Positions 1 to 12,571 of a stretch of 64,000 nucleotides of DNA are shown in pieces. Position 1 is the first letter of the stretch, and each line of letters opens with the position of its first letter. A program made the translations under genes and the position numbers. The DNA lies in NCBI RefSeq assembly GCF_051401765.1, contig NW_027480422.1, positions 24,198,001-24,262,000 of the forward strand. Reading direction: 5' to 3'. The stretch comes from Calliopsis andreniformis. Lineage: Eukaryota; Arthropoda; Insecta; Hymenoptera; Andrenidae. Under the pieces are notes generated by a model. That model made no database searches. It had not been told where the DNA came from and saw nothing but the letters and a program-made list of their open reading frames with translations.

Positions 1-515
1 CTATCCGAACTCGTGGGGCAACGTCCAAGAGTGAAGCCTATGTTGCCCGAAACGTAGAAAAGACCATTACTTTCACACTGGTTGCAATAATTCTTTTTAT
101 ACGACGGAAAAACCTGATGTATTTATATTGTATTTTATGCTTCTGGCGTTGTCTTCTAAGGCGCTAGCTATTCGATCTGGTGTAGCATCGCCCTAGAGTG
201 AAGCTGAGGTTGGCCGGAACGTAGAAATGACCATAACTTTCACACTGGTTGCAATTATTCCAGTTATACGATGGAAAAACTGTTGTATTTATATTGTATT
301 TTATGCTTCTGGCGTTGACTTCTTAGGCCCTAACTATTGGATCTGCTGGAGCAACGCCCTAGGGTGAAGCCGAGGTTGGCCGGAACGTCGAAATGACCAT
401 AACTTTTATACTGGTTGCAATTATTGGTTTTATACGCTGGAAAACCTGTTGTATTTATATTGTGTTTTATGCTTCTGGCGTTGACTTCTAAGGCCGTAAC
501 TATTCGATGTTGTGG
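1..515 (+). repeat. duplicated block, partner at 3,318-3,835
   Basis: The window opens with CTATCCGAACTCGTGGGG, repeated at 3,318. The two stretches stay nearly identical for about 3 monomers, including rare variants (TGATGTATTT near 110, TTGGCCGGAACGTCG near 374). They part near 520 / 3,837. The offset of 3,317 bp equals 20 monomers. Confidence 0.85.
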
Positions 516-719
516 AGCAACGCCCTAGAGTAAAGCCTAGGTTGCCCGGAACGTAGAAATGACCATTACTTCCTCACTGTTTGCAATTATTCATTATATA
601 CATGGAAAAACTGTTGTATTTATATTGTATTTTATGCTTCTGGCATTGACTTCTAAGGCCCTATCTATTCTATGTGGCGGAACAACGCCATAGAGCGAAA
701 CCTAGGTTGCACGGAACGT

Positions 720-1030
720 AGAAATGACCATTACTTTCACACTGGATGTAATTATTCATTTTATACGATGGAAAAACTGTTGTACATATATCGTATTTTA
801 TGCTTCTGGCGCTGACTTCTTGGGCCCTAACTATTCGACCTGGTGGAGCAACGCCCTACGGTGAAGCCTAGGTTGCCCGGAACGTAGAAATGACCATAAC
901 TATAAGACTGGTTGCAATTATTCGTTTTATACGATAGAAAGACTGCTGTATTTATTTTGTATTTTATAGTTATGGCGTTGCCTTCTAGTGCCGTAGCTAT
1001 TCGACGTGGTGGAGCAACGTCCTAGAGTGA
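720..1030 (+). repeat. duplicated block, partner at 2,709-3,019
   Basis: Shared rare variants include ACTGGATGTAATTATTC, CGCTGACTTCTTGGGCC and TTTTATAGTTATGGC. The offset is 1,989 bp, 12 monomers. A few substitutions separate the copies. Confidence 0.8.
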
Positions 1031-1151
1031 AGCCTAGGTTGCCCGGAACGTAGAAATGACCATAGCTTTCATACTGGTTGCAATTATTCGTTCTATACGA
1101 TCGAAAAACTGTTATACTTATGTTATATTTTATTCTTCTGGCGTTGAATTC

Positions 1152-1803
1152 TAAGTCCCTAGCCATTCGATCTGGTGGAGCAACACCCTAGAGTGAAGCC
1201 TAGGTTGCCCGGAACGTAGAAATGACCATAGCTTTCACACTGGTTGCAATTATTCATTTTATACGATGGAAAAACTGTTGTACATATATCGTATTTTATG
1301 CTTCTGGCGTTGACTTCTTAGGCCCTAACTATTCGATCTGGTTGAGCAACGCCCTAGGGTGTAGCCTAGGTTGCCCGGAGCGTAGAAATGACCATAGCTT
1401 TCATACTGGTTGCAATTATTCGTTCTATACGATCGAAAAACTGTTATACTTATGTTATATTTTATTCTTCTAGCGTTGAATTCTAAGTCCCTAGCCATTC
1501 GATCTGGTGGAGCAACGCCCTAGAGTGAAGCCTAGGTTACCCGAAACGTAAAAATGGCCATTACCTTCAGGCTTGTTGCAATCATTCCTGTTATCCGATG
1601 AAAAAACTGTTGTATTTTTATTGTATTTTATCCTTCAGGCGTTGACTTCTCAGGCCGTAGCTATTCGATGTGGGGGAGCAACGCCCTAGAGTGAAGCCTA
1701 GGTTGCCCGGAACGTAGAAATGACCATTACTTCCTCACTCTTTGCAATTATTCATTTTATAAATGGAAAGGCTGTTGTATTTATATTGTATTTTATGCTT
1801 CTG
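1152..1803 (+). repeat. duplicated block, partner at 4,138-4,789
   Basis: About 4 monomers are repeated nearly exactly at an offset of 2,986 bp (18 monomers). Diagnostic shared variants are GGTTGAGCAACGCCC, CCCGGAGCGTAG and TTATATTTTATTCTTC. The matching 5' edge is near AAGTCCCTAGCCATTCG in both copies. Confidence 0.87.
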
Positions 1804-3171
1804 GCATTGACTCCTAAGGCCCTAACTATTCGATGTGGTGGAGCAACGCCCTAGAGTGAAGCCTACGTTGCCCGGAACGTAGAAATGACCATAGCTTTCA
1901 CACTGGTTGCATTCATTCCCCTTATACGATGGAAAAACTGTTGAATTTTTTGTATTTTATGTATCGGGCGTTGACTTCTAAGGCGCTAGCTATTCGATCT
2001 GGTGGAGCAACGCCCTACAGTTAAGCCTAGGTTGCCCGGAACGTAGAAATGACCTTTACTTTCACACAGTTTGCAAATATACATTATATACGATGAAAAA
2101 GCTGTTGTATTTATATTGTATTTTATGCTTCTGGCGTTGTCTTCTTAGGCCCTAACTATTCGATCTGGTGGAGCAATGCTCTAGAGTAAAGCCTAGGTTG
2201 CCCGGAACGTAGAAATGACCATTACCTTCACACTGATTGCAATTATACATTATATACGGTGGAAAAGCTGTTGTATTTATATTGTATTTTATGCTTCTGG
2301 CGTTGGCTTCTTAGGCCCTTACTATTCAATCTGGTGGAACAACTCCCTAGAGTGAAGCCTAGGTTGCCCGGAACGTAGAAATGACCTTTACTTTCACACT
2401 GCATGCAAATGTACTTTATATACAATGGGAAAGCTGTTGTATTTATATTGTATTTTATGCTTCTGGCGTTGTCTTCTTAGGCCCTAACTATTCCATCTGG
2501 TGGAGCAGTGCTCTAGAGTAAAGCCTAGGTTGCGCGGAACGTAGAAATGACCATTACCTTCACACTGCTTGCAATTACACATTTTATACGATGGAAAAAC
2601 TGTTATACTTATGTTATATTTTATTCTTCTGGCGTTGAATTCTAAGTCCCTAGCTATTCGAGCTGGTGGAGCCACGCCATAGAGTGAAGCCTAGGTTGCC
2701 CGGAACGTAGAAATGACCATTACTTTCACACTGGATGTAATTATTCATTTTATACGATGGAAAAACTGTTGTACATATATCGTATTTTATGCTTCTGGCG
2801 CTGACTTCTTGGGCCCTAACTATTCGACCTGGTGGAGCAACGCCCCAGGGTGAAGCCTAGGTTGCCCGGAACGTAGAAATGACCATAACTATAAGACTGG
2901 TTGCAATTATTCGTTTTATACGATAGAAAGACTGCTGTATTTATTTTGTATTTTATAGTTATGGCTTTGCCTTCTAGTGCCGTAGCTATTCGACGTGGTG
3001 GAGCAACGCCCTAGAGTGAAGCTTAGGTTGCCCGGAACCTTGAAATGACCATTACTTCCACACTGTTTGCAAATGTACACTATATACGATGGAAAATCTG
3101 TTGTATTTATATTGTATTTTATCCTTCTGGTGTTGACTTCTTAGGCCCTAACTATTCGATCTGGGGGAACA

Positions 3172-3470
3172 ACTCCCTAGAGTGAAGCCTAAGTTGCCCG
3201 GAACGTGGAAATGACCATCACTTTCACACTGGTTGCAATTATTCATTTTGTACAATGGAAAAACTGTTGTATTTTTATTGTATTTTATTCTTCTGGCGTT
3301 GACTTCTAAGGTCCTAGCTATCCGAACTCGTGGGGCAACGTCCAAGAGTGAAGCCTATGTTGCCCGAAACGTAGAAAAGACCATTACTTTCACACTGGTT
3401 GCAATAATTCTTTTTATACGACGGAAAAACCTGATGTATTTATATTGTATTTTATGCTTCTGGCGTTGTC
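3172..3470 (+). repeat. short-range duplication, partner at 3,837-4,135
   Basis: About 1.8 monomers are repeated 665 bp downstream (4 monomers). Shared variants are GCCTAAGTTGCCCGGAACG, TTTTGTACAATGG and AACGTCCAAGAGTG. The block overlaps the older 20-monomer duplication that begins at 3,318, so the two events are nested. Confidence 0.8.
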
Positions 3471-5680
3471 TTCTAAGGCGCTAGCTATTCGATCTGGTGT
3501 AGCATCGCCCTAGAGTGAAGCTGAGGTTGGCCGGAACGTAGAAATGACCATAACTTTCACACTGGTTGCAATTATTCCAGTTATACGATGGAAAAACTGT
3601 TGTATTTATATTGTATTTTATGCTTCTGGCGTTGACTTCTTAGGCCCTAACTATTGGATCTGCTGGAGCAACGCCCTAGGGTGAAGCCGAGGTTGGCCGG
3701 AACGTCGAAATGACCATAACTTTTATACTGGTTGCAATTATTGGTTTTATACGATGGAAAACCTGTTGTATTTATATTGTGTTTTATGTTTCTGGCGTTG
3801 ACTTCTAACGCCGTACTTATTCGATGTGGTGGGGCAACGCCCTAGAGTGAAGCCTAAGTTGCCCGGAACGTGGAAATGACCATCACTTTCACACTGGTTG
3901 CAATTATTCATTTTGTACAATGGAAAAACTGTTGTATTTTTATTGTATTTTATTCTTCTGGCGTTGACTTCTAAGGTCCTAGCTATCCGATATCGTGGGG
4001 CAACGTCCAAGAGTGAAGCCTATGTTGCCCGAAACGTAGAAAAGACCATTACTTTCACACTGGTTGCAATAATTCTTTTTATACGATGGAAAAACTGATG
4101 TATTTATATTGTATTTTATGCTTCTGGCGTTGTCTTCTAAGTCCCTAGCCATTCGATCTGGTGGAGCAACACCCTAGAGTGAAGCCTAGGTTGCCCGGAA
4201 CGTAGAAATGACCATAGCTTTCACACTGGTTGCAATTATTCATTTTATACGATGGAAAAACTGTTGTACATATATCGTATTTTATGCTTCTGGCGTTGAC
4301 TTCTTAGGCCCTAACTATTCGATCTGGTTGAGCAACGCCCTAGGGTGTAGCCTAGGTTGCCCGGAGCGTAGAAATGACCATAGCTTTCATACTGGTTGCA
4401 ATTATTCGTTCTATACGATCGAAAAACTGTTATACTTATGTTATATTTTATTCTTCTGGCGTTGAATTCTAAGTCCCTAGCCATTCGATCTGGTGGAGCA
4501 ACGCCCTCGAGTGAAGCCTAGGTTACCCGAAACGTAAAAATGGCCATTACCTTCAGGCTTGTTGCAATCATTCCTGTTATCCGATGAAAAAACTGTTGTA
4601 TTTTTATTGTATTTTATCCTTCAGGCGTTGACTTCTCAGGCCGTAGCTATTCGATGTGGGGGAGCAACGCCCTAGAGTGAAGCCTAGGTTGCCCGGAACG
4701 TAGAAATGACCATTACTTCCTCACTCTTTGCAATTATTCATTTTATAAATGGAAAGACTGTTGTATTTATATTGTATTTTATGCTTCTGGCATTGAATTC
4801 TAAGTCCCTAGCTATTCGAGCTGGTGGAGCCACGCCATAGAGTGAAGCCTAGGTTGCCCGGAACGTAGAAATGACCATAACTTTCGCACTGGATTCAATT
4901 ATTCGTTTTATGCAATGGAAAAACTGTTGTATTTATTTTGTATTTTATGCTTCGGGCGTTGTCTTCTAAGGCGCTAGCTATTCGATCTAGTGGAGCAACG
5001 CCCTACAGTTAAGCCTAGGTTACCCGGAACGTAGAAATGACCTTTACTTTCACACTGTTTGCAAATATACATTATATACGATGGAAAAGCTGTTGTATTT
5101 ATATTGTATTTTATGCTTCTGGCGTTGAGTTCTAAGTCCCTAACTATACGATCTGGTGGAGCATCGCCCTACAGTTAAGCCTAGATTGCCCGGAACGTAG
5201 AAATCACCTTTACTTTCACACTGTTAGCAAATATACATTATATACGATGGAAAAGCTGTTGTATTTATATTGTATTTTATGCTTCTGGCGTTGTCTTCTT
5301 AGGCGCTAACTATTCGATCTGGTGGAGCAATGCTCTAGAGTAAAGCCTAGGTTGCCCGGAACGTAGAAATGACCATAACTATCAGACTGGTTGCAATTAT
5401 TCGTTTTATACGATGGAAAAGCTGTTGTATTTCAATTGTATTTTATGCTTCTGGCGTTGACCTGTTAGGCCGTAGCTATTCGATGTGGGGGAGCAACGCC
5501 CTAGAGTGAAGCCTAGGTTGCCCGGAACGTAGAAATGACCATTACTTCCTCACTGTTTGCAATTATTAATTTTATACATGGAAAAACTGTTGTATTTATA
5601 TTGTATTTTATGCTTCTGCCATTGACTTCTAGGGCCGTAGCTATTCGAGGTGGTTGAGCAACGCCCTAGAGTGAAGCCTA

Positions 5681-6078
5681 GGTTGCCCGGAACGTAGAAA
5701 TGACCATCACCTTCACTCTGGTTGCAATCATTCCTGTTATACGATGGAAAAACTGTTGTATATATATTATACTTTATGCTTCTGGCATTGACTTCTAAGC
5801 CCCTAACTATTCGATGTGGTGGGGCAACGCACTAGAGTGAAGCCTAGGTTGCCCGGAACGTAGAAATGACCATAGCTTTCACACTGGTTGCAATTATTCC
5901 TGGTATACAAAGGAAAAACTGTTGTATTTACATTGTATTTTATGCTTCTGGCGCTGACTTCATAGGCCCTAACTATTCGATCTGGTGGAGCGACGCCCTA
6001 CAGTTAAGCCTAGGTTGCCCGGAACGTAGAAATGACCTTTACTTTCACACTGTTTGCAAATATACATTTTATACGATG
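5681..6078 (+). repeat. duplicated block, partner at 8,001-8,398
   Basis: About 2.4 monomers recur at an offset of 2,320 bp (14 monomers). Shared variants are TTCACTCTGGTTGCAATCATT, TATATATTATACTTTATGC and GGAGCGACGC followed by CTACAGTTAAGCC. The copies part after the TACGATGG motif. A related single monomer lies near 9,010-9,100. Confidence 0.8.
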
Positions 6079-7828
6079 GAAAAACTGTTGTACATATGTT
6101 GTATTTTATTCTTCTGGTGATGAATTCTAAGTCCCTAGCTATTCGATCTGGTGGACCAACGCCCTAGGGTGAAGCCTAGGTTACCCGGAACGTGGAAATG
6201 ACCAGTACTTTCACACTGGTTTTAGTTATTCCTGTTATACAATGGAAGAACTGTTGCATTTTTATCGTATTTTATGCTTCTGGCGTTGTATTCAAAGTCC
6301 CTAATTATTCGATCTGGTGGAGCAAAGCCCTGGAGTTAAGCCAACGTTGCCCGGAACGTAGAAATGACCATAACTTTCACACGGGTTGCAATTATTCGTT
6401 CTATACAATGGAAAAACTGTTCCATTTATTTTGTATTTTATGCTTCGGGCATTGACTTATAAGGCCCCAACTATTCGATGTGGTGGAGCAACGCCATAGA
6501 GCGAAACCTAGGTTGCTCGGAACGTAGAAATGACCATTACTTTCACACTGGTTGCAATTATTCATTTTATACTATGGAAAAACTGTTGTACATATATCGT
6601 ATTTTATGCTTCTGGCGTTGACTTCTTAGGCCCTAACTATTCGGTCTGGTGGAGCAACGCCCTAGGGTGAAGCCTAGGTTGCCCGGAACGTAGAAATGAC
6701 CATAACTATCAGACTGGTTGCAATTATTCGTTTTATAGGATGGAAAGACTGTTGTATTTATATTGTATTTGGTGCTCCTGGCGTTGACTTCTTAGGCCCT
6801 AACTATTGGATCTGTTGGAGCAACGCCCTAGAGTGTAGCCTAACTTGCCCGGAACGTATAAATGACCATTACTTCCTCACTGTTTATAATTATTCATTTT
6901 ATACATGGAAAAGCTGTTGTATTTGTATTGCATTTTATGATTCTGGCATTGACTTCTAAGGCCCTAACTATTCGACGTGGTGGGACAACGCCATAAAGCG
7001 AAACCTAGGTTGCTCGGAACGTAGAAATGACCATTACTTTCACACTGGTTGCAATTATTCGTTTTATAGGATGGAAAGACTGTTGTATTTATATTGTATT
7101 TTATAGTTATGGCGTTGCCTTCTAGGGCCGTAGCTATTCGATGTGGTTGAGCAACGCCCTATAGTGAATCCTAGGTTGCCCGGAACGTAGAAGTGACCAT
7201 AGCTTTCATACTGGTTGCAATTATTCGTTTTATACGATGGAAAAACTGTTGCATTTATTTTGTATTTGGTGCTCCTTGCGTTGACTTCTTAGGCCCTAGC
7301 TATTGGATCTGGTGGGCCAACGCCCTAGAGTGAAGCCTAGGTTGCCCGGAACGTAAAAATGACCATAACATTCATACTGGTTGCAATTATTCGTTTTATA
7401 CGATGGAAAAACTGTTGTATTTTTATTTTATTTTATGGTTCTGGCGTTGACTTCTAAGTCCCTAGCTATTCGATCTGGAGCAACGCCCTAGGGTGATTCC
7501 TAGGTTGCCCGGGACGTAGAACTGACCATAACTTTCAGACTGGTTGCTATTATTCGTTTTATACGATGGAAAAACTGTTGTATTTATATTGTATTTTATG
7601 CTTCTGGCGTTGACTTCTTAGGCCCTAGCTGTTCGATCTTGTGGAACAACGCCCTAGAATGAGGCCTAGGTTGCCCGGAACGTAGAAATGACAATTACTT
7701 TCACACTGGTTGCAGTTATTCATGCTATACGATGAAAAAACTGTTGCATTTTTGTTGTATTTTCATCTTCTGGCTTTGACTTCTAAGGTCCTTGCTATTC
7801 GATCTGATGGAGCAACGCCCTAGAGTGA

Positions 7829-8009
7829 AGCCTAGATTGCGCGTGACGTAGAAGTGACCATACCATTAACACTTGTTGCAATTATTCGTTTTATTCGATG
7901 GAAAAACTGTTTTATATTTACTGTATTTTATGTTTCGGGCGTTGACTTCTAAGGCCCCAGCTATTCGATCTGGTGGAGCAACGCCCTAGAGTGAAGCCTA
8001 GGTTGCCCG
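7829..8009 (+). repeat. single-monomer duplication, partner at 8,493-8,673
   Basis: A rare monomer variant with TTGCGCGTGACGTAGAAGTG and CCATTAACACTTGTTGC occurs twice, 664 bp (4 monomers) apart, with few differences. Confidence 0.78.
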
Positions 8010-8879
8010 AAACGTAGAAATGACCATCACCTTCACTCTGGTTGCAATCATTCCTGTTATACGATGGAAAAACTGTTGTATATATATTATACTTTATGCT
8101 TCTGGCATTGACTTCTAAGGCCCTAACTATTCGATGTGGTGGAGCAACGCCCTAGAGTGAAGCCTAGGTTGCCCGGAACGTAGAAATGACCATATCTTTC
8201 ACACTGGTTGCAATTATTCCTGTTATACAAGGGAAAAACTGTTGTATTTACATTGTATTTTATGCTTCTGGCGCTGACTTCTTAGGCCCTAACTATTCGA
8301 TCTGGTGGAGCGACGCTCTACAGTTAAGCCTAGGTTGCCCGGAACGTAGAAATGACCTTTACTTTGACACTGTTTGCAAATATACATTATATACGATGGA
8401 AAAGCCGTTACATTTATATTGTGTTTTATGTTTCTGGCGTTGACTTCTTAGGCCCTAACTATTCGACCTGGTGGAACAACGCCCTAGAGTGAAGCCTAGC
8501 TTGCGCGTGACGTAGAAGTGACCATACCATTAACACTTGTTGCAATTATTCGTTTTATTCGATGGAAAAGCTGTTTTATTTTTACTGTATTTTATGTTTC
8601 GGGCGTTGACTTCTAAGGCCCCAGCTATTCGATCTGGTGGAGCAATGCCCTAGAGTGAAGCATAGGTTGCCCGAAACGTAGAAATGACCATTACTTTCAC
8701 ACTGGTTGCAATTATTCATGCTATACGATTGAAAAACTGTTTTATTTTTATTGTATTTTATGCTTCTGGCGTTGACTTCTAAGGTCGTAGCTATTCGATC
8801 TCGTGGGGCAACGTTCAAGAGTGAAGCCTGTGTTGGCCGAAACGTAGAAAAGACCATTACTTCCACACTGGTTGCAATT

Positions 8880-8896
8880 ATTCGTTTTATACGATG
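8880..8896 (+). promoter_or_regulatory. CENP-B-box-like 17-mer (representative site)
   Basis: ATTCGTTTTATACGATG matches 7 of the 9 fixed positions of the mammalian CENP-B box core NTTCGNNNNANNCGGGN: TTCG, A and CG match, and the last two G are A and T. It matches 10 of 17 of the fuller consensus. The same motif sits at this monomer position in many copies on both arms, for example inverted at 24,198-24,214. Other monomers carry TTCC or TTCA instead. Binding by any CENP-B-like or transposase-derived protein is speculation. Confidence 0.35.
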
Positions 8897-8933
8897 GAAA
8901 AACTGTTGTATTTTTATTTTATTTTATGCTTCT

Positions 8934-8981
8934 GGCGTTGACTTCTAAGTCCCTAGCTATTCGATCTGGTGGAGCAACGCC
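8934..8981. repeat. boundary dyad GGCGTTG-N34-CAACGCC (representative)
   Basis: A perfect 7 bp inverted repeat, GGCGTTG at 8,934-8,940 and CAACGCC at 8,975-8,981, spans the chosen monomer boundary. It recurs in most monomers of both arms. Where the left half reads CGGGCGTTG the stem extends to 8 bp. Both halves are among the better conserved parts of the monomer. Confidence 0.7.
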
Positions 8982-8998
8982 CTAGAGTGAAGCCTAGG
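8981..8998. repeat. short dyad CCTAG-N8-CTAGG (representative)
   Basis: CCTAG (8,981-8,985) and CTAGG (8,994-8,998) form a 5 bp stem with an 8-base loop, overlapping the end of the larger dyad by one base. In monomers reading CCTAGGGTGAAGCCTAGG both halves become CCTAGG, which is self-complementary. Confidence 0.65.
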
Positions 8999-9166
8999 TT
9001 GCCCGGAACGTAGAAATGACCATCACCTTCACTCTGGTTGCAATCATTCCTGTTATACGATGGACAAGCTGTTGTATATATATTATACTTTATGCTTCAG
9101 GCGTTGACTTCTAAGGCCGTAGCTATTCGACGTGGTGGAGCAACGCCCTAGAGTGAAGCCTAGGCT

Positions 9167-10750
9167 GCACGGAATGTAGAAGTGACCATAACTTTCACAC
9201 TGGTTGCAATTATTCCCGTTATACGATGGAAAAACTGTTGTATTTTATGTATTTTATGTATCGGGCGTTGAGTTCTCGGGCGCTAGCTATTCGATATGGT
9301 GTAGCATCGCCCTGGAGTGAAGCCTAGGTTGCCCGGAACGTAGAAATGACCATTACTTCCACACTGTTTGCAATTATTCATTTTATACAATGGAAAAACT
9401 GTTGTATTTTTATTGTATTTTATGCTTCTGGCGTTGACTTCTAAGGTCCTAGCTATTCGATCTCGTTGGGCAACGTCCAAGAGTGAAGCCTATGTTGCCC
9501 GAAACGTAGAAAAGACCATTACCTTCACACTGGTTGCAATAATTCTTTTTATACTATGGAAAAACTGTTGTATTTATTTTGTATTTGGTGCTTCTGGCGT
9601 TCACTTCTTAGGCCCTAGCTATTGGATCTGGTGGACCAACGCCCTAGAGTGAAGCCTAAGATGCCCGGAACGTAGAAATGACCATTACTTCCTCACTGTT
9701 TGTAATTATTCATTTTATACATGGAAAAACTGTTGTATTTATATTGCATTTTCTGATTCTGGCATTGACTTCTAAGGCCCTAACTATTCGACGTGGTGGG
9801 CAACGCCATAGAGCGAAACCTAGGTTGCCCGGAACGTAGAAATGACCATAACTTTCACACTGGTTGCTATTATTTGTTTTATACGATGGAAAAACTGTTG
9901 TATTTATATTGTATGTTATGCTTCGGGCCTCGACTTCTAAGGCCCTAACTATTGGATCTGGTGGAGCAACTACCCAGGGTGAAGCCAAGGTTGCCCGGAA
10001 CGTAGAAATGACCATTACTTTCACACTGGTTGCAGTTATTCATGCTATACGATGGAAAAACTGTTGCATTTTTATTGTACTTTCTTCTTCTGGCTTTGAC
10101 TTCTAAGGTCTTAGCTATTCGATCTGGTGGTGCAACGACCTAGAGTGAAGCCTAGGTTGCACGGAATGTAGAAGTGACCATAACTTTCACACTGGTTGCA
10201 ATTACTCGATTTATACAATGGAAAAACTGTTGTATTAATTTTGTATTTTATGTTTCGGGCGTTGACTTCTTAGGCCCTAACTGTTCGATCTGGTGGGACA
10301 ACGCCCTAGAATGAAGCCTAGGTTGCCCGGAACGTAGAAATGACAATTACTTGCACACAGGTTGCAGTTATTCATGCTATACGATGGAAAAACTGTTTTA
10401 TTTTCACTGTATTTTATGTTTCGGGCGCTGACTTCTAAGGCCCTAGGTATTCGATCTGGTGGAGCAACGCCCTAGAGTCAAGCCTAGGTTTACCGGAACG
10501 TGGAAATGACCATCACTTTCACACTGGATGCAATTATTCCTGTTATACGATGGAAAAACTGTTGTATTTATATTGTATTTTATGCTCCTGGCGTTGACTT
10601 CTTAGGCCCTAACCATTCCATCTGGAGGGACAACGCCCCAGAGTGATGCCTAGGTTGCCCGGAACTTCGAAATGACCATCACTTTCTCACTGGTTGCAAT
10701 TATTCCTGTTATAGGACGGAAAAGCTGTTCTATTTATTTTGTATTTTATG
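9167..10750 (+). repeat. 1.58 kb near-identical block, copy 1
   Basis: Matches 10,988-12,571 at an offset of 1,821 bp, 11 monomers. The match begins at GCACGGAATGTAGAAGTGACC and ends after TCTATTTATTTTGTATTTTATG. It includes unusual variants such as TGTATTTTATGTATCGGGCG, CGTTGGGCAACGTCC and GCAACTACCCAGGGTG. I saw only occasional substitutions (for example GTAATTATT versus ATAATTATT near 9,701 / 11,522). This is the cleanest duplication of the forward arm. Confidence 0.92.
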
Positions 10751-10987
10751 CTTCTGGCGATAACTTCTTAGGCCCTAACTATTGGATTTGGTGGAGCAAC
10801 GTCCTAGGGTGAAGCCTAGGTTGTCCGCAACGTAGAAATGACCACAAGTTTTATACTGGATACAATTATTGGTTTTATACGATGGAAAACCGATGTATTT
10901 GTATTGTATTTTACGCATCGGGCGTTGACTTCTAAGGCCCAGGCTATTCGATATGGTGGTGCAGCGACCTAGAGTGAAGCCCAGGTT

Positions 10988-12571
10988 GCACGGAATGTAG
11001 AAGTGACCATAACTTTCACACTGGTTGCAATTATTCCCGTTATACGATGGAAAAACTGTTGTATTTTATGTATTTTATGTATCGGGCGTTGAGTTCTCGG
11101 GCGCTAGCTATTCGATATGGTGTAGCATCGCCCTGGAGTGAAGCCTAGGTTGCCCGGAACGTAGAAATGACCATTACTTCCACACTGTTTGCAATTATTC
11201 ATTTTATACAATGGAAAAACTGTTGTATTTTTATTGTATTTTATGCTTCTGGCGTTGACTTCTAAGGTCCTAGCTATTCGATCTCGTTGGGCAACGTCCA
11301 AGAGTGAAGCCTATGTTGCCCGAAACGTAGAAAAGACCATTACCTTCACACTGGTTGCAATAATTCTTTTTATACTATGGAAAAACTGTTGTATTTATTT
11401 TGTATTTGGTGCTTCTGGCGTTCACTTCTTAGGCCCTAGCTATTGGATCTGGTGGACCAACGCCCTAGAGTGAAGCCTAAGATGCCCGGAACGTAGAAAT
11501 GACCATTACTTCCTCACTGTTTATAATTATTCATTTTATACATGGAAAAACTGTTGTATTTATATTGCATTTTCTGATTCTGGCATTGACTTCTAAGGCC
11601 CTAACTATTCGACGTGGTGGGCAACGCCATAGAGCGAAACCTAGGTTGCCCGGAACGTAGAAATGACCATAACTTTCACACTGGTTGCTATTATTTGTTT
11701 TATACGATGGAAAAACTGTTGTATTTATATTGTATGTTATGGTTCGGGCCTCGACTTCTAAGGCCCTAACTATTGGATCTGGTGGAGCAACTACCCAGGG
11801 TGAAGCCAAGGTTGCCCGGAACGTAGAAATGACCATTACTTTCACACTGGTTGCAGTTATTCATGCTATACGATGGAAAAACTGTTGCATTTTTATTGTA
11901 CTTTCTTCTTCTGGCTTTGACTTCTAAGGTCTTAGCTATTCGATCTGGTGGTGCAACGACCTAGAGTGAAGCCTAGGTTGCACGGAATGTAGAAGTGACC
12001 ATAACTTTCACACTGGTTGCAATTACTCGATTTATACAATGGAAAAACTGTTGTATTAATTTTGTATTTTATGTTTCGGGCGTTGACTTCTTAGGCCCTA
12101 ACTGTTCGATCTGGTGGGACAACGCCCTAGAATGAAGCCTAGGTTGCCCGGAACGTAGAAATGACAATTACTTGCACACAGGTTGCAGTTATTCATGCTA
12201 TACGATGGAAAAACTGTTTTATTTTCACTGTATTTTATGTTTCGGGCGCTGACTTCTAAGGCCCTAGGTATTCGATCTGGTGGAGCAACGCCCTAGAGTC
12301 AAGCCTAGGTTTACCGGAACGTGGAAATGACCATCACTTTCACACTGGATGCAATTATTCCTGTTATACGATGGAAAAACTGTTGTATTTATATTGTATT
12401 TTATGCTCCTGGCGTTGACTTCTTAGGCCCTAACCATTCCATCTGGAGGGACAACGCCCCAGAGTGATGCCTAGGTTGCCCGGAACTTCGAAATGACCAT
12501 CACTTTCTCACTGGTTGCAATTATTCCTGTTATAGGACGGAAAAGCTGTTCTATTTATTTTGTATTTTATG
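10988..12571 (+). repeat. 1.58 kb near-identical block, copy 2
   Basis: Second copy of the 9,167-10,750 block. The ~240 bp between the copies (10,751-10,987) are ordinary monomers not shared with the flank after copy 2. The repeating unit is therefore 11 monomers, but only ~9.5 of them are conserved. Confidence 0.92.

Larger units (their letters stand above)
8791..9122 (+). repeat. representative pair of forward monomers
   Basis: Two adjacent 166 bp monomers, 8,791-8,956 and 8,957-9,122, phased to begin at CTATTCGAT. In order, each contains the GATCTGGTGGAGCAACGCCC-type segment, the CCTAG-N8-CTAGG dyad, the conserved GCCCGGAACGTAGAAATGACC segment (a few bases vary), a CACACTGGTTGCAATTATT-like segment, the variable cassette, GGAAAAACTGTTGTATTT, an AT-rich tract, and TTCTGGCGTTGACTTCTAAG. 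The first monomer carries the ATTCGTTTTATACGATG cassette and the second the TTCCTGTTATACGATGG cassette. They show the two commonest cassette classes side by side. Confidence 0.9.

Noticed and set aside
8880..8896. A second CENP-B-box candidate in TTTCTACGTTCCGGG
   Set aside because: Although it has TTC and CGGG, the spacing is one base short and the required G and A positions do not match, so only the cassette site was kept.
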